Notes: generated by a model not told the origin, from the letters alone. Positions 45,351-57,600 are shown, counted from the first letter of the stretch. The stretch: 64,000 nucleotides of DNA from Antitrichia curtipendula (GCA_951230915.1 OX579634.1:16828725-16892724), one strand, 5' to 3'. Translations and numbers: made by a program.

Positions 45351-46551
45351 CACTTCTGGATCACGGTGCCCTGGATTGTGGTAGGAATAGAAGCTCAAGG
45401 TATTGTCGTACCTTATTCATTAACATTCATCTCTTACAGGACGCAATTTATGTCGGAGGCGGGTTCATGCGCGACCAGTAACTCTTTACTGCCATTTTAA
45501 TTCAAGAGTAGAAAGCATCTGACTACCAGTATGTTTCACCAGTTTTAGGTGCCAGTAGGTAGCCCAAACCCTCTCTCCTTCCCTGAATCCCCATCAAATC
45601 TGATTCCATAATATTAACCAGTGATGAAGTATAACAGCAAAGTCTCGTGTAGACTTGCTTCTGCATATGCAAGCATCGCCAACGGACTCTCTCTGCCAAC
45701 AGTCACTCCGGTACATTGCACAGGTTTTTGTGCTCTAGTATGGAGGTCTTTGGGCTTCCTCATGATAGCTAGCAATCTACCAAGTAAAGATTCTTTGATT
45801 TTATAAGCGAGAGGAGAACAGTTAATGGATACTCTGCCCTCTCGGGCATTTTTTAATTGATGCGAAGCCCGGATACAATACCAGGCTTTTGAATTTTACC
45901 TATCTGGAGACGCTCTTCTCGTTTCATGTTTTTCTTTGACGAGGGGTTGTGCTCCGGGTCATCCTGCGTTACTGGAGGGCACAGTGCAGGTTTCCATTCT
46001 GGGTAGTGGCATGAATTGATCGCCACTTCGTGATTATCGTTTTATCCTCACTCTCTCGCTGCAAAGATAACACAGGCAGCTAGCAGTGTGCCAGTGTGCC
46101 TGTGTGTATGTATTGGCTAACCGGCACCTTTTTCAAGAGATTGACCATTCCGATGCAATCAGTGCAGTTTCTGATCTGAGCTAGTCGTGCATACATTAAG
46201 TTCCGAAGAAGTCCTGGTGCTCAGAAGGTCTCACTAAATCTTTTCTTAGGAGAAAGTCTGCATGATTTCTCTTGTTTCTACTGTAAGTGACATGTGGGCA
46301 CGATTGCATTGATAAATGAAAAGAGATTGTTAGAGTCTCTGCACATGCACAAATCAATGAAGCATGTAGAAGTTCACTTTTACATTCCCATCCATGAAAT
46401 TTCAAAGGTGCAGTTAAGTCGACGAGAAGTACCTTTGGAAAGAAAAGCTGCTGGCCGAAAATCCTAAAATGGGTTTGTCAATGCTCATGAGGTCAGGATT
46501 GTTGGCTGATCACTGGAAATCATCTGTTTTGGTACCGCATGAAATGGTAGC
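45351..46551. other. Downstream flank of guanylate kinase
   Basis: Mixed composition continues to about 46500, consistent with a 3' UTR and intergenic DNA. No second gene could be supported. Minus-strand frame 46196-46405 is unremarkable. Confidence 0.4.
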
Positions 46552-46746
46552 TTAAAAAAAAATGCGAAAGTGCTCATAGGAAGTGAACATATCATTGTTA
46601 ACGTTTGCTTCCCTTGAAAGTTGGAGTCCCCCAACGTCACACACTGTTGACTTTGAGAATTCAGAGGATGGGGATTGGGCTAGCTCGCAATTTGCGAACT
46701 GTTCATCTAACAACCTCAGCAAAAGTGCATCCTCAACTGCCAAATC
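46552..46746 (-). other. Exon-like frame next to element E8
   Basis: On the minus strand an acceptor-like TTTTGATTTGGCAG is followed by an open frame beginning VEDALLLRLLDEQFANCELA and later SKSTVCDVGGLQLSREAN, which closes after about 60 codons. Composition is balanced and the peptide looks natural, but I do not recognise it. TTAA element E8 starts 20 bp upstream (on this strand), inside what would be the intron. It may be an isolated exon of a broken gene. Confidence 0.3.
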
Positions 46747-46765
46747 AAAAGGGTGGGATTAAAAC

Positions 46766-47693
46766 TTAACCCCTAAAGGACTATTTCTACCTTGGGGGGA
46801 CAATTTGGGTCTTGGTAGGTTCCTATGACCTCAATTTTTAGTGAATTTTTTTTGAGATTTTTTGAGGATGTGTGGTTTTGCAAGAGCTTCATGGATATAT
46901 AATTTTTTTTTTCAATCAGTGCCCAGGAGAAGAAGTTATGGCACAACAAGCCAAAAATGGAGGTCGGTGGTTAGCACAAAAAAATCACAAAAAGTCATTT
47001 TTTATTTTATTTTTCCCTAAAACTATATATTTTTGTCTACATTTGAAGCTTTTATTCATTCTATTTGGACTCATGATGAGAAAGTTATGGACAATTTTTG
47101 TTTTTGGGCAATCTAAGCATCTTCTTGAAAAAATAACTTACAGGATTCATTTTCTAATGCAGTTTTTACATTTTTTCAAAAAAAGTTGTTGGACATGGTT
47201 GTATTTTTTTGCTAGAACAATCTCATCTTTGTGATTATAGTATTTCAATTTCATTTTAGAGTTGTTAACAATTTATTTTTTCCTTAAATCTTGAACCTAC
47301 TTCTACTTAACAATTTTTTAACGTGTAAATATTAATTGTTTTTTTCTTGAATTTTTTTTCTTGGATTCTCAACTTAAGTATTTGACATAAAAACTTAGAA
47401 AATAAAAATTGATAGTTCAAAAAACTTAGGTTAAAAGATTCAAAGCCAAAAAATCTAGTCAAGCAAGGTGCAAAAAAATTTATTTTCTTTACTTTGGATG
47501 CAAATATCTTGCAATCTATGTGGTCAAAGTTTCTGAAATTTCTTGCGTACATTCTTATACTAGTCTAATATAAGATCCTATGGTTTTATATATGCAAAAA
47601 AAACAAATTTTTAAGTTTTTTACTTTTTGCAATAGAAGTGGCGTTTTTGAGTGTTTTTTGATGGAGAAAAGGCCTCGGTCCTTTAGGAGTTAA
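46766..47693 (-). mobile_element. TTAA-flanked element E8 (family A, reverse)
   Basis: The outer end is TTAACCCCTAAAGGAC. The other end is CGGTCCTTTAGGAGTTAA. At 928 bp with both TTAA present, it is collinear with E7 in reverse. No coding potential: the 120-codon frame inside (46872-47234) has a matching position in the other copies but is AT-rich and lacks transposase motifs. Confidence 0.82.
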
Positions 47694-47701
47694 CATCCCT
47701 A

Positions 47702-47917
47702 CTAGGAGGGAATTATCTTTGCTTGGAGAAGGAACAAATGAGTCCAATTAACAATGTTATGAAGCTCATGTAGAAAACCTTCCCTTTTCACACAAAATTT
47801 GGAGGATGAATAGTTGTACTTTTGTCCTACATAGAGAGATTCCTTGTCATTCATCAGTTGGAAAATGTCCTTAACATTGTTGGGAAATCTGAGTGGAGTA
47901 GCCCCCGGGCTAAACAT
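47702..47917 (-). other. Unrecognised 71-codon frame
   Basis: The minus-strand frame contains FPNNVKDIFQLMNDKESLYV and CVKREGFLHELHNIVNWTHL, with plausible protein composition. It lies on the other side of element E8 from the exon-like frame at 46552. The two could be parts of one old gene on the minus strand, but there is no direct evidence. Confidence 0.25.
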
Positions 47918-48125
47918 GGTGGTGGTGGGGGGGCTAAACTAAATTGAAGTACCCCCAAGCTATTTGCAGCTTGGCTACCTCTCTGGACTGAACTTCAAAT
48001 GTAGCCATGGCTTCTTGCACAATTTCAGGGCTATTTTTTTAGCCCCCCCCCTTTTTTTTTTATTAGTGTTGGAGGGGGCTACATTGAGGGCTAAAACACC
48101 CGAGTCTACCCCGGGCTAAATGCTT
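47895..48125. repeat. Short GC-boxed unit bounded by CCCGGGCTAAA
   Basis: TAGCCCCCGGGCTAAA at 47898 and TACCCCGGGCTAAA at 48107 bound about 210 bp containing several GGCTAAA / TAGCCCCC motifs in both orientations. It may be a small MITE, but the family is unknown. Confidence 0.4.
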
Positions 48126-50636
48126 CAAATTTCCCAGTTCTAGTATTATTTTATGTCAGAAGTTGTAATTTTCAATAGCTGGATAATTCTCAACACTAGG
48201 GGCTTCCAATTTTGGAGGGGGGAAAAGGAAACTCCCTAGCATTGGCTAACAATGTTATTGGATCCTCAACGTCCTTTATGGGTTCATTATGTGGCCAAAA
48301 TGGTAAGTAGGTGGACAACAAGGTATGAAGTCAATGTGGAGAAGAAGGATTTGTGAATGATTGGTTTTGATGAACTTAAGCTGTTTTGATATTAGAGATA
48401 GAGTGGCTCTCATAAGTATTCAATCACTTCCAAAATTGTCATAAATGATTGAGAAATTAGAATTTTTTTTAACAAATTTTGAACTTGTTGAAGAACAAGT
48501 GAGGCATTTGTATAAAAATTTAATTTTTAAATTGTTAGATAAATTTTGAATCCTTTATAATTTAATCAAATTTATTATTGTAGTGAAATATAAACTTTCA
48601 ATAGAAGTAATTTTTTTTCAAGATTCTTTAGTAAATGAATGTATTCTTTCGAAAATTTCTTATAAAAATTTTAAGAATTTTAAAATTTTATTGAGTGAAA
48701 TATCACTAATTAATACAATATATGATTCTAAATATTTATGGTTCTTATAATTCACTCCAAAAATCTCCAAAAAATTGTATAAAAAATATATAAATATTTC
48801 ATAAACTTTTCAAACTTTTCAATCTTTTTTTGCAGATTTTTGGAATAGATTATAAAAATTATAAATATTGGAGTCATAATTTAGTTAGTAATATTGTATG
48901 CAATAAATGTTTAAAATTTTAAAATTTTGAGATTTTATTTTGTACAATTGTGTTACTTGTACCTTAACATGTCAAAATTTTTGTTTAAAATTTCTAATTC
49001 TTCAATTAGCTACGGCAATTTTTATAAGTGTATGAAATTTTTTGAAAGCCATTGTATTTGAAAAGTTTTGGTATGTTTGCTAGTATGTTTTTAATTTAAA
49101 CCCAATTTTGAATACATGCATCCAATGAGATTTGAAGTCATATACTAAATGCTTAACTTTTGATAAAAATTGGTCAATGGCAAAAATACTATTGATCTAA
49201 CTCATTATCATTCTAAAAAAGTATAAAATTTAAAAAGATTTGAAATGTAATCTATAAAAGAAATTGGCACATGTTCAATATAGACCAAAAAAAGGTACAA
49301 ACATACAAACCAAAACACACCATGACTTTTCAAATACCTCTATAAAGGCTTTTCTTTGTATGTATAAGATGAATTTTAGATGATTTAGACTACAATTCTA
49401 GCTTACAACCTTCACTTTTGAACATTATATTGCGTCTCCAAGATTTATGCAATCATTTATAGTTTTCTTCATAAGCTTTAGTCAATGCATAAAAAAAAAT
49501 ATATGATTTTTTCTTCCATGCCCATTGTGTCATAGATTCAAATTAAAAGGTTAATTTTAGGTGCAATTACCATAATGATGGAAATTTATTAAAATGGCAA
49601 TATTCCGTGTGCCATTTTCAGACCGCCCCATTTGAATCATAAAAGTAATTTTTAGAATTAGTTTAGATTTTATAGATCTAGGATCTTATAAATTTCAGAA
49701 ATCTAAGACTAGTCTGAATTGTGAAAGTGCCGTCTATGACAAATACAAATTTCAGACATTTAGGAATGGTATAGATTTCAAACATTTAGAACAATTGTAC
49801 ATTTCGGAACCGTAAAATTTGCCAAAGTTAAGGAATTTTGCCATTTTTATGAAATGACCCATAATGCCTAAAATTCTCCAAAGTCCATATTAAGTATGAT
49901 AAATAGAGTGTTTGAGGACATAGCTTAGTCCAAATAACTTGTCATTCATTCAAAATAATACTTATAAAATTCTAATCATTAGAAGATAACTTTCTTTATG
50001 ATCAATTGATGAAATTGAAGTGTATAATATTAACATTTGTAAAGACATAAGCAAAAATATGCAAAATTTATTAAAAAAAATTAGATGCCAAGGAATTAAA
50101 TAGTATGAAATGTTTTTATCACAAGTTTTGTAAATCACAAGTGGATGTGATTTAGCAATAAGAATTCCATATTTATTGATGTTGTGGCAGCCAACAATTT
50201 TTGACACTTGTCAATGACGTGAGATAGTAATATTTCATTTTAATTTATTTATAAACAAAATAGATTTAAATTTTCATTAAAACTCTTAAAAATTAAAAAA
50301 CTAAAAATTATTATTTTAAATTTTGGGCAATAGTCACTAGTTCCAAGCACATAGAATGGGCCTGCAATGACCCTCCAATGTAGCTTGAAAAACATTTCAT
50401 GATGTTGGCCATAGAGATGCACCGACCACTTAACTTTGAAGCAATGTAAAATAATTATTTCTAAAATCAAAAAATTAAAAAAAATTACACTATGTACGTG
50501 GGTCACACATGTAGGGATTTCAAATATACAATAGGATACAAGTGAAAATGGCATTTTGTGTTCCCAGGGAAAAAACTTCACTACTGCGAACTTTGATACT
50601 ATCTTGAAGGCTGAAATTTTTGCACGAGATCATCAC
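48126..50636. other. AT-rich gene-free interval
   Basis: Nothing supportable except a fragment at 50560-50625 that matches the outer module of the foldback element at 34889-36129 (TTCCCAGGGAAA, CTTCACTACTGCGAACTTTG). Confidence 0.5.
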
Positions 50637-50942
50637 TAAGGTAGTATGCTCTAAAAGCGCCCATGTTCTAAAAGCAATCATGACACATAGGTACATTTTG
50701 CTTTCTTCAATGTTCGAACTGTGTACATTTCAGAAGGTGGTCGCTTTTAGAAACCACTGTGTTTGAACTTCAAAAATTCATAACTAATGCTACAAAGATC
50801 TGAAAAATATGAAACGACTTGGGTTAGATGCCAATTCCATTTTTCTTCCTATATAAATTTACTGAAAATTGTTTCAATAAGTTTAACTTCCCTGAAAAGG
50901 CGATCTGCTCTTAAGTGGTCGCTTTAAGAGCATACTACCTTA
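50637..50942. mobile_element. AGGTAGTATGCTC-family MITE, copy 4 (best ends)
   Basis: The left end is TAAGGTAGTATGCTCTAAAA. The right end in reverse complement is TAAGGTAGTATGCTCTTAAA, a near-perfect terminal repeat of about 20 bp. It is 306 bp with TA at both borders. It contains an inner hairpin (AAGCGCCCATGTTC / GTACATTTCAGAAGGTGGTC) and the family's AACGACTTGGGTTAGATGCC segment. Confidence 0.75.
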
Positions 50943-51109
50943 TGTTAATATCAAGTGTAACAAATTTGGAGGTCAAGAGATTAAGAGGAATGGAATTCCT
51001 CTAAATCTACCAAGATTTATAGGCAGGCAGTTACTACCTCTTCATGGTGCATAGGCATAGTGACAAACTATGCACCATGACAAAAAAAACTAATTTTAAA
51101 ATTTTTAGT

Positions 51110-51440
51110 TTTTAATTCAACCCACACCCACCCCAGAAAATTAAGTTTTTTTGGGAGGGGGGTGAATTAAAAATTAAAAATTTAAAAATTAATTATTTCT
51201 TTCACCCCACTCCCCCCACTCCTCCCCCACCCCTCTTGTAATTTCCAAGGGGTCGGGGAGATGCAAACATTATGGGATAAATCTGTATTCTGCCATATAC
51301 GTATTCTATCGTCCATATACGTATCTGTATTCATACATATGCTCGTATCCAGATCCAACGGCTCTTGATTTTTTGTTGAGGAGGGGTGGAAATTTTTTCC
51401 CCCCCATCCAACGGCTCCTGATTTTTGGGGAGTGGGGGAG
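51110..51440. repeat. G/C-run region with direct repeat
   Basis: ATCCAACGGCTCYTGATTTTT occurs at about 51353 and 51407, each followed by a G-rich GAG-GGG stretch. Upstream, GGGGGGTGAATTAAAAATT and its approximate inverse (AATTAATTATTTCTTTCACC then CCAC) form a hairpin. The function is unknown. Confidence 0.45.
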
Positions 51441-51587
51441 AGAACCATGTATTGAAAACTTGGGGTGACAGGCAAGTCACCCTAGATAGTTGTAAGAATG
51501 GTTATAAGGACATACTGAAAATTCTAGACAAATTCTTACCTTAGAGTTGGACTGAAGAATATCCAATTCACAAAACTGTACTCACTT

Positions 51588-51733
51588 GGCAAAGCTGATT
51601 GAATCACAGTGAGGAACTGATGACTACAGTGCTTTTGGAGGTCTGACAAATTCTGCGTCATTTCCAGTCCATGGAAATGAACCTCTGCTGGCTCTGCTAC
51701 AACTGAAAATCCGTCACAACAATGTGTACCTCT
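51588..51733 (-). other. Exon-like frame on the minus strand
   Basis: After TTTTTTTAG the minus strand reads GTHCCDGFSVVAEPAEVHFH and GLEMTQNLSDLQKHCSHQFL, then VIQSALP, where a donor-like GTGAGTAC follows. The size (about 145 bp) and both splice-like borders suggest an internal exon of an unrecognised gene. No neighbouring exon was found with confidence. Confidence 0.3.
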
Positions 51734-51989
51734 AAAAAAATTTAAATGCGCGAGAACTGTTGCGCCCAAGTCCCATCGACACAGCTGCCTGCCAGAGTGA
51801 CTGAGTGCAGACTGTTTGTTTGTGTGAAGAGCTCAAATCCACAGTGTGATCAATGTCAAGTAAATCGCTGATTGCCCATCTGTGAATCCCATCGTTATGG
51901 CTGTCAATGTCCAGTACCGGCTTGCCTCTTGTGTGAAGAGCAGAATCAGTCTTTTCATGACAGCTACGGGTTTGCATTGGGAGCACTTA

Positions 51990-54715
51990 CATCCATGCTA
52001 GTAGTTACCAGGGCAGATGAATTTGTCATAGAAAAGTAGGTGGTTTAATTATCACTTAGTTTGTCAAGCCGTAATTTAAGTTTTTGATTCATTTATGTTG
52101 ACATGTTCCATTTCAATGTCGGTGTGACATGTGGTTTATTAACGAATTAGTGTCAAAGTTGCTATGGATAAGTATTCTTATGTGTGGTTACTACTTGTAT
52201 CTCTATCGTGCTTCGAACCAGCATTAATCCTGAAACTGCAACCTTCAGAGTCTTGAAACAGCAATGTTTTGTGCATATCTTTACTGGAACAAGATATTAA
52301 AAAGAGTAATTTCAGATAAATTCAGATTTTGTTCACATCGCTTTGAAGAGCAAAGATTCTGCTCAAATCCTAAGCTGTGTAGTTTACTGAAACTGTCATT
52401 CCCAAAGTAAATGTTTCCTTGAATTCCTAAATCAAAGAAGAGCATTGGTGAAGACGGTTGATGTTGCTCTCACCCAAACCCTTCATTCCCTCCATACACT
52501 CCTCATCTTTTCTTAATTTTGGAGATTGGCATCATCCATCTTCTTACTGCTAAAATAAACTAACGTAATTGTGACACTTACCTATATGCAAAACCTAATT
52601 GTTGATTAGTGGGGTTAGGTCTGGTGGGTTCCGCCCCTGCTGAATCTCCGGGTGGCGTTAGTTCATCTGTTCCCTTGTTTCGGCTTCGAAATAAATTGTT
52701 TCATTGTGTGCCAAAAAAATCAAAAAAGAACGCCACCTAAACTGCGCAATGAGCACATCTTGATTTTCAGAATGCACATGCATCAATTCATCTTGTCAGA
52801 ATTTGTCAGTGAGATCTCCAATTCAAATGCACTACTCTGAGATTCAGCTTCGCCAAGTCAGTGCAGCTTAATTTGTGGATTGGATATTCCAAAACTTCTG
52901 AAATGATATCATCCTACAAACTTAATTCTAGTGCGTCTGATCTCAGCTCAGAGTGGCTGCTGGGATTGGCGCTCAGTAAACCATGTTCATAACTAAACTT
53001 TTGAATCCCTCTCAGTTAAATTGAATAAAGGAGTACAGTGAATCCTCCTCACTGGTCACTCCATTATCGCCACTTGTGCTTACATTTCGATTATACAATA
53101 TGAAAATTTCATTATATTTGTAGGCGGCATTGACAAAACACGTACACTTCAGGAGTCCAGCAGCTCTTCTCTTTCTTTGCCGAAGTCACGCACTTATGCT
53201 GGAATAAATTGCACCTGGAAAACATCCTGGACGGGAATGGACAAGTAACTAGCTTCTGTTTGGTTCATTAATTGTTTTGTGCATGTGCAGAACTGGGACC
53301 GAGACTGAAGAAATCACTTTTTCATTATCAAGAAAATCATGCCTTCAGCGCTCGTTCGGTAGGAATCTAGAGAATCATACAACTATCTCCTGAGAATGGA
53401 TAGTAAAATCGATAGAGAACTTCAGTCTGTACTAGTTAGCAAAACTTTTGAACTTAGTTACCCGCTCATATCAGAAGCGTCCTGCCTGCAACCCAAACTG
53501 CAGTGTGTTATTGCCTCGGAATGGCCTCATGGAAGTGGTGCCATTCAGTCTGAGAATATGCAACGTGAGAGAAAGGAAGGAACGATAGTGACGAAATGAC
53601 GAACAATCCATGCCACGACCCACTCCTGTCAAGTTGGACGACCCAGAGCGTAACCTCTCATCAATGAATACATACATACATTCAATGGATTGCTCTTTTT
53701 TGCACCGGTTTTTGCTTTCGACACCAAATGCTCTTTTCTATACGGACTGCTTTTGCATCTGGATTCTAGCTCTTTACTATCATTGACTCGTCTCTTACCT
53801 TTTGCAGTATTGATTTCCGGCAAGCAATTTGGAAGATCATGGAGATTGCAGTGTGTTAATTCCCTTGGAGCACACTCAATAGAAATAAAAGTGTAAACAT
53901 CTTCTCATAATGCTATGGATGCACGATGATGGAGCTGCCTCCTCACATGCCAAACCACTAACTCTTAAGTACGCCTATGGAGTTTTTTCCTCTATGTAGA
54001 CTTGTCAGTTTTAGTGGCACTTGACCTAAGGTTTGTTTCTCTGGGCCTCCTCCTGCACTTGGGAGTCCACCAGCGATCCCAGAACTAGTTTATGGAATTT
54101 AGTGCTATCTAGTTTATGAAATTTAGTGCAATATGCTACCTTCAACTTTGGCTACCTTGAGAGTGAGTAGTATAAAAAAAAAATAGAAAAGAAAGGATTT
54201 TACAAGTTGTAAAGGATTATTGGGAGTACTGTAACACAAAATTGACTAAACAGATGCTAATTCTATTGTGGAGGAAGTCACAAATTGGCTATCAAATTCT
54301 ATTGTTTGTTGCAATTTTGGCTAAAATGTCTTCATTAACCTACTAAGGACCATGGTCAATTTTGAAGGTGAGCAAGACATTTTATGGTTGTAGGTTGAAC
54401 ATGGAAAAAAAAATACCAAACTATGATGCATTGTATTAATGTAATTGTATTGATGGAATTGACGTGAATGCTTGGTGCTTTGCAAAAAATGCATGATAAT
54501 TTTTGCATTGATTTTTTGTATTTTCAGCCAATATTTTGGTTGTTTTTTCAACCCCCAAACCACATGCTAGCACATATTGTCTTGATTCTTGTCCCATTGC
54601 ATTTGGTTCCGGATTTTCTACACCCATCTCCTTTTTTTCATATCCAAATTCATTCTAAAACTCTAGCTAACAATAAGAAAGTTTCAATTCCAACCAAAAA
54701 GTGGTTGACTAGTCC
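51990..54715. other. Mixed-composition interval, no gene resolved
   Basis: The DNA from 52000 to 54000 is less AT-rich than most of the window and could hold exons or a decayed gene, but no frame exceeds 68 codons and no motif was recognised. A segment at 52616-52670 (GGTTCCGCCCCTGCTGAATC) followed by A-rich runs looks like the tail of a retroelement, without proof. Confidence 0.35.
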
Positions 54716-55304
54716 TTAACCCCTAAATGTCTAGAGTCTTCTCTAGATTTGACAATTTGGAAAAAACCATTGTAAAGTATTATTTGGAAGAATACTTTGG
54801 AATTGATATACAAATGAAAGTTTTAGATTTTGAATTTTAGATTCTATCTATATGGGTTAGATTCACTAGTGCTATCACCAATATTTTTTATGAATTTTGA
54901 AAGGGAAAATTTAAAATTTCCTTCAAAACTTGATTACAAGCAAAATATTATCATTTGGGGAGTAAAACTTATTGCAATCGATTTCAAAGGAGGTTCTTTT
55001 GGCATGGTGATTTTTTGAAATTTTTGTGTTCTTTACATCTATGACCTCATTTTTGCAAATCCTATTTTGAACTAGAGCCAATGCAATTTTGACTTGGTCA
55101 ACCACTTGACATACTTCACACATTTGTAATTTTAGAAAAATATGTACTTTAGTAACACCAAATCCAACCGATAGATAGGATGAGAACTTAATAAAGTATC
55201 TCCTCAAATTAGAATGATTTTCATCCAAGAAGCAACGAGAAAGAAACAAAAATATGAATTTGTTCATCATCCAAAAATTAGACGTCGGAGCACTTGAGGG
55301 TTAA
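54716..55304. mobile_element. TTAA-flanked element E9 (family C)
   Basis: The left end is TTAACCCCTAAATGTCTAGA. The right end in reverse complement is TTAACCCTCAAGTGCTCCGA. At 589 bp with TTAA at both borders, its body is unlike family A. It is non-coding. Confidence 0.65.
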
Positions 55305-55308
55305 TGGG

Positions 55309-55913
55309 TTAACCCCTCACCGCCCAAGGCCTAACCATGTCAAAAAACAACCTTGCCTTTCAAGTGTTATAAGTCTAAATGTGAGTAAGGTATGAAAATC
55401 TCAACCGTACAATCTTGTAGTGTGTATGTTTTAGATGTTGTAAATCAAATTTGGGGTCATTTGACCGAATAGATTGAAAGATTATAATGTTCTAATGTTG
55501 AAAAAAGATGCTGAAATTTTCCTAAAAACACATTTGGAGGTGAAATTTGATTTCTAAACCTACTCAAATGAAAAAACTTTAAACTACAAAGTGATTCAAA
55601 ACCAAAAGACAAACACTTTGGTGGGTAAAATAAATCAAACAATTGACTTGTTGCGTTTGCAAAATTGTTTTGAAATGTCAAAAATGGAGTGTGGTGAACT
55701 CAAATTGAACCTGCGAACTTTGAATGGCTTTCAAAAGTTTAGTACATCTTGGATATATCTGAAAATTTTACCACAAAAAATAGACTAGTATGCGCAACTT
55801 TAACAACAAGTTTTATTGAATTTAGACATTGAATGCAAAAGTTACAACACTTTAAAGTTGATTGCTAGACTATGTGAAGACACTTTTGATCCCCTTGGGT
55901 GGTGAGGAGTTAA
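55309..55913. mobile_element. TTAA-flanked element E10 (family D)
   Basis: The left end is TTAACCCCTCACCGCCCAAG. The right end in reverse complement is TTAACTCCTCACCACCCAAG, a terminal repeat of about 20 bp with two mismatches. It is 605 bp and starts four bases after E9 ends. It is non-coding. Confidence 0.75.
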
Positions 55914-56640
55914 AGGCCCTTTTTTACAATGTACTGGTAGCGCAAGGATTTTTGGGGTAGAAACTCAGCTAATTCTAGCCAGTTTAGAGCATCGCCACCC
56001 ATTCACGGTCAAGCTCCCAGCCCGGCGGTTAGACAGGGGCTGGCCAAGAAAAGGTGGGCCACTGCAAGCCCGAGGAAAGACAAAAAGTGATTGGTCACAG
56101 CACAAATGCCTCCGCAAACTGCAGTTCCCTATCCCCGGAAGTTGTTGACTTTGTATGCTTACTCTCTTCCCAAAGAGATGTCGGACTTTAAATTTTGTCC
56201 AATTGCCAAGGCAATAAAAGGGAGTAAGAAGGTTTTCTTGATTGCCGTGAATTGTTTTTTTTTGTTTTTTTTTAAACAAATGAAATGGGGATTTCATTGC
56301 AAAAGAAAGGAAACAAATCCCCCCGCCCCCCGTGTATTGTTTTTGTTATCAATGGAAATTGTCCATATATTTCAAAGAAAAAAAAAGCTAGGAAAGAATA
56401 CAATGAAGTACAAAGTTATAAGCAATGCTGTTTTTTGTGAAATAGAATTTATTTCACTTGCTTCCAAAAAATAAAAATAAAAATGACAAGGAAGACTTGT
56501 AATTATAAAGAACTAAAATTGACATTGCCTTGGAATAAATAAAAATTGACATTAATTTGAAATGACTTTTTCTTTTTTTTATAAAAGATTTCAATTTAAG
56601 ATTTTGTATTAAATCAAGATAATGTAAGTAGTAAAAATGT
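55914..56640. other. Gene-free interval
   Basis: At 55984 TTAGAGCATCGCCACCC resembles a PIF/Harbinger-type terminus, but no matching inverse end was found. The rest is AT-rich with homopolymers. Confidence 0.35.
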
Positions 56641-57600
56641 ACTCTAGGTGTGCTTGGGGTAGACCTCGAGGTAGACCTCTAGCACATATCAAGCACACCT
56701 CAAGCATTTTTTGTTATTTCTTTTTTAATTTTGAGAATAATTTCTTAATTTTCTAAATTTTTTACCATTCCAAGGCAATAAAAATAGTGGAAATGTATTC
56801 TAAGTGTGCTTGAGGTCTACTTTATGCATTTTAAAGCAATTTATGATTTTTATTTATTTATTTAGTAAAAGATTTCAATTGAGATTTTGTTTTAAATCAA
56901 GGTAATGTAAGTAGTGAAAATGTGCTTGAGGTATGTTTGAGGTCTACCTCAAGCACACCTCAAGCACACTTCTACAACTGACATTGAAAGAAAAAGAAAA
57001 AGAAATTTCAAAGAAGTCAATTTTTAAATAACACTTAAAAGTGTTCATAGTGTGCTTGAGGTGTGCTTGAGGTAGACCTCAAGCACACCTCAAGCACAAT
57101 TCTACAATTGTGAAATGTCCAAAAATAAAAATAAAAATAAAAATAAAAGAAATCAATTTAAAAATAAAACTTAAAAGTGCTCATAGTGTGCTTGAGGTGT
57201 GCTTGAGGTCTACCTCAAGCACACCTCAAGCACACTTCTACAATTGACATTGTCTTAAATTTAAAAAAAAATAAAAAAATAAAAAAAAACATCAAAGAAG
57301 TTAATTTTTAAATAAAACCTAAAAGTGCTCATAGTGTGCTTGAGGTGTGCTTGGGGTAGACCTCAAGCACACTTCTAGAATTGACATTGTCTTGAAATTT
57401 AAAAAATTCAAAAAAAAATTCAAAGAGGTCAATTTGAAAATAAAACTTAAAAGTGCTCATAGTGTGCTTGAGGTGTGCTTGAGGTAGACCTCTAGCACAC
57501 TTCAAGCACACTTCTACAATTGACATTTTCTTGAAATTAGAGAATTTTTTTTAATAGAAATTCAGTTTGAAAATAAAACTAGAAAGTGCTTAAAGTAATA
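56641..57600. repeat. Satellite of ~135-bp units, each with a palindrome
   Basis: GTGTGCTTGAGGTGTGCTTG, then a short centre GGTAGACCTC, then CAAGCACACCTCAAGCACA recurs with starts near 57051, 57187, 57335 and 57463, and in degraded form near 56650, 56805 and 56925. Units are 128-148 bp and share AAAAGTGCTCATAG before the palindrome and CTACAATTGACATT after it. The palindromes are kept better than the A-rich linkers between them. The array is AT-rich outside the palindromes and non-coding. Confidence 0.85.

Noticed and set aside
52616..52690. Possible tRNA-derived SINE (GGTTCCGCCCC as a B box)
   Set aside because: No A box at the right distance and the B-box match is poor.
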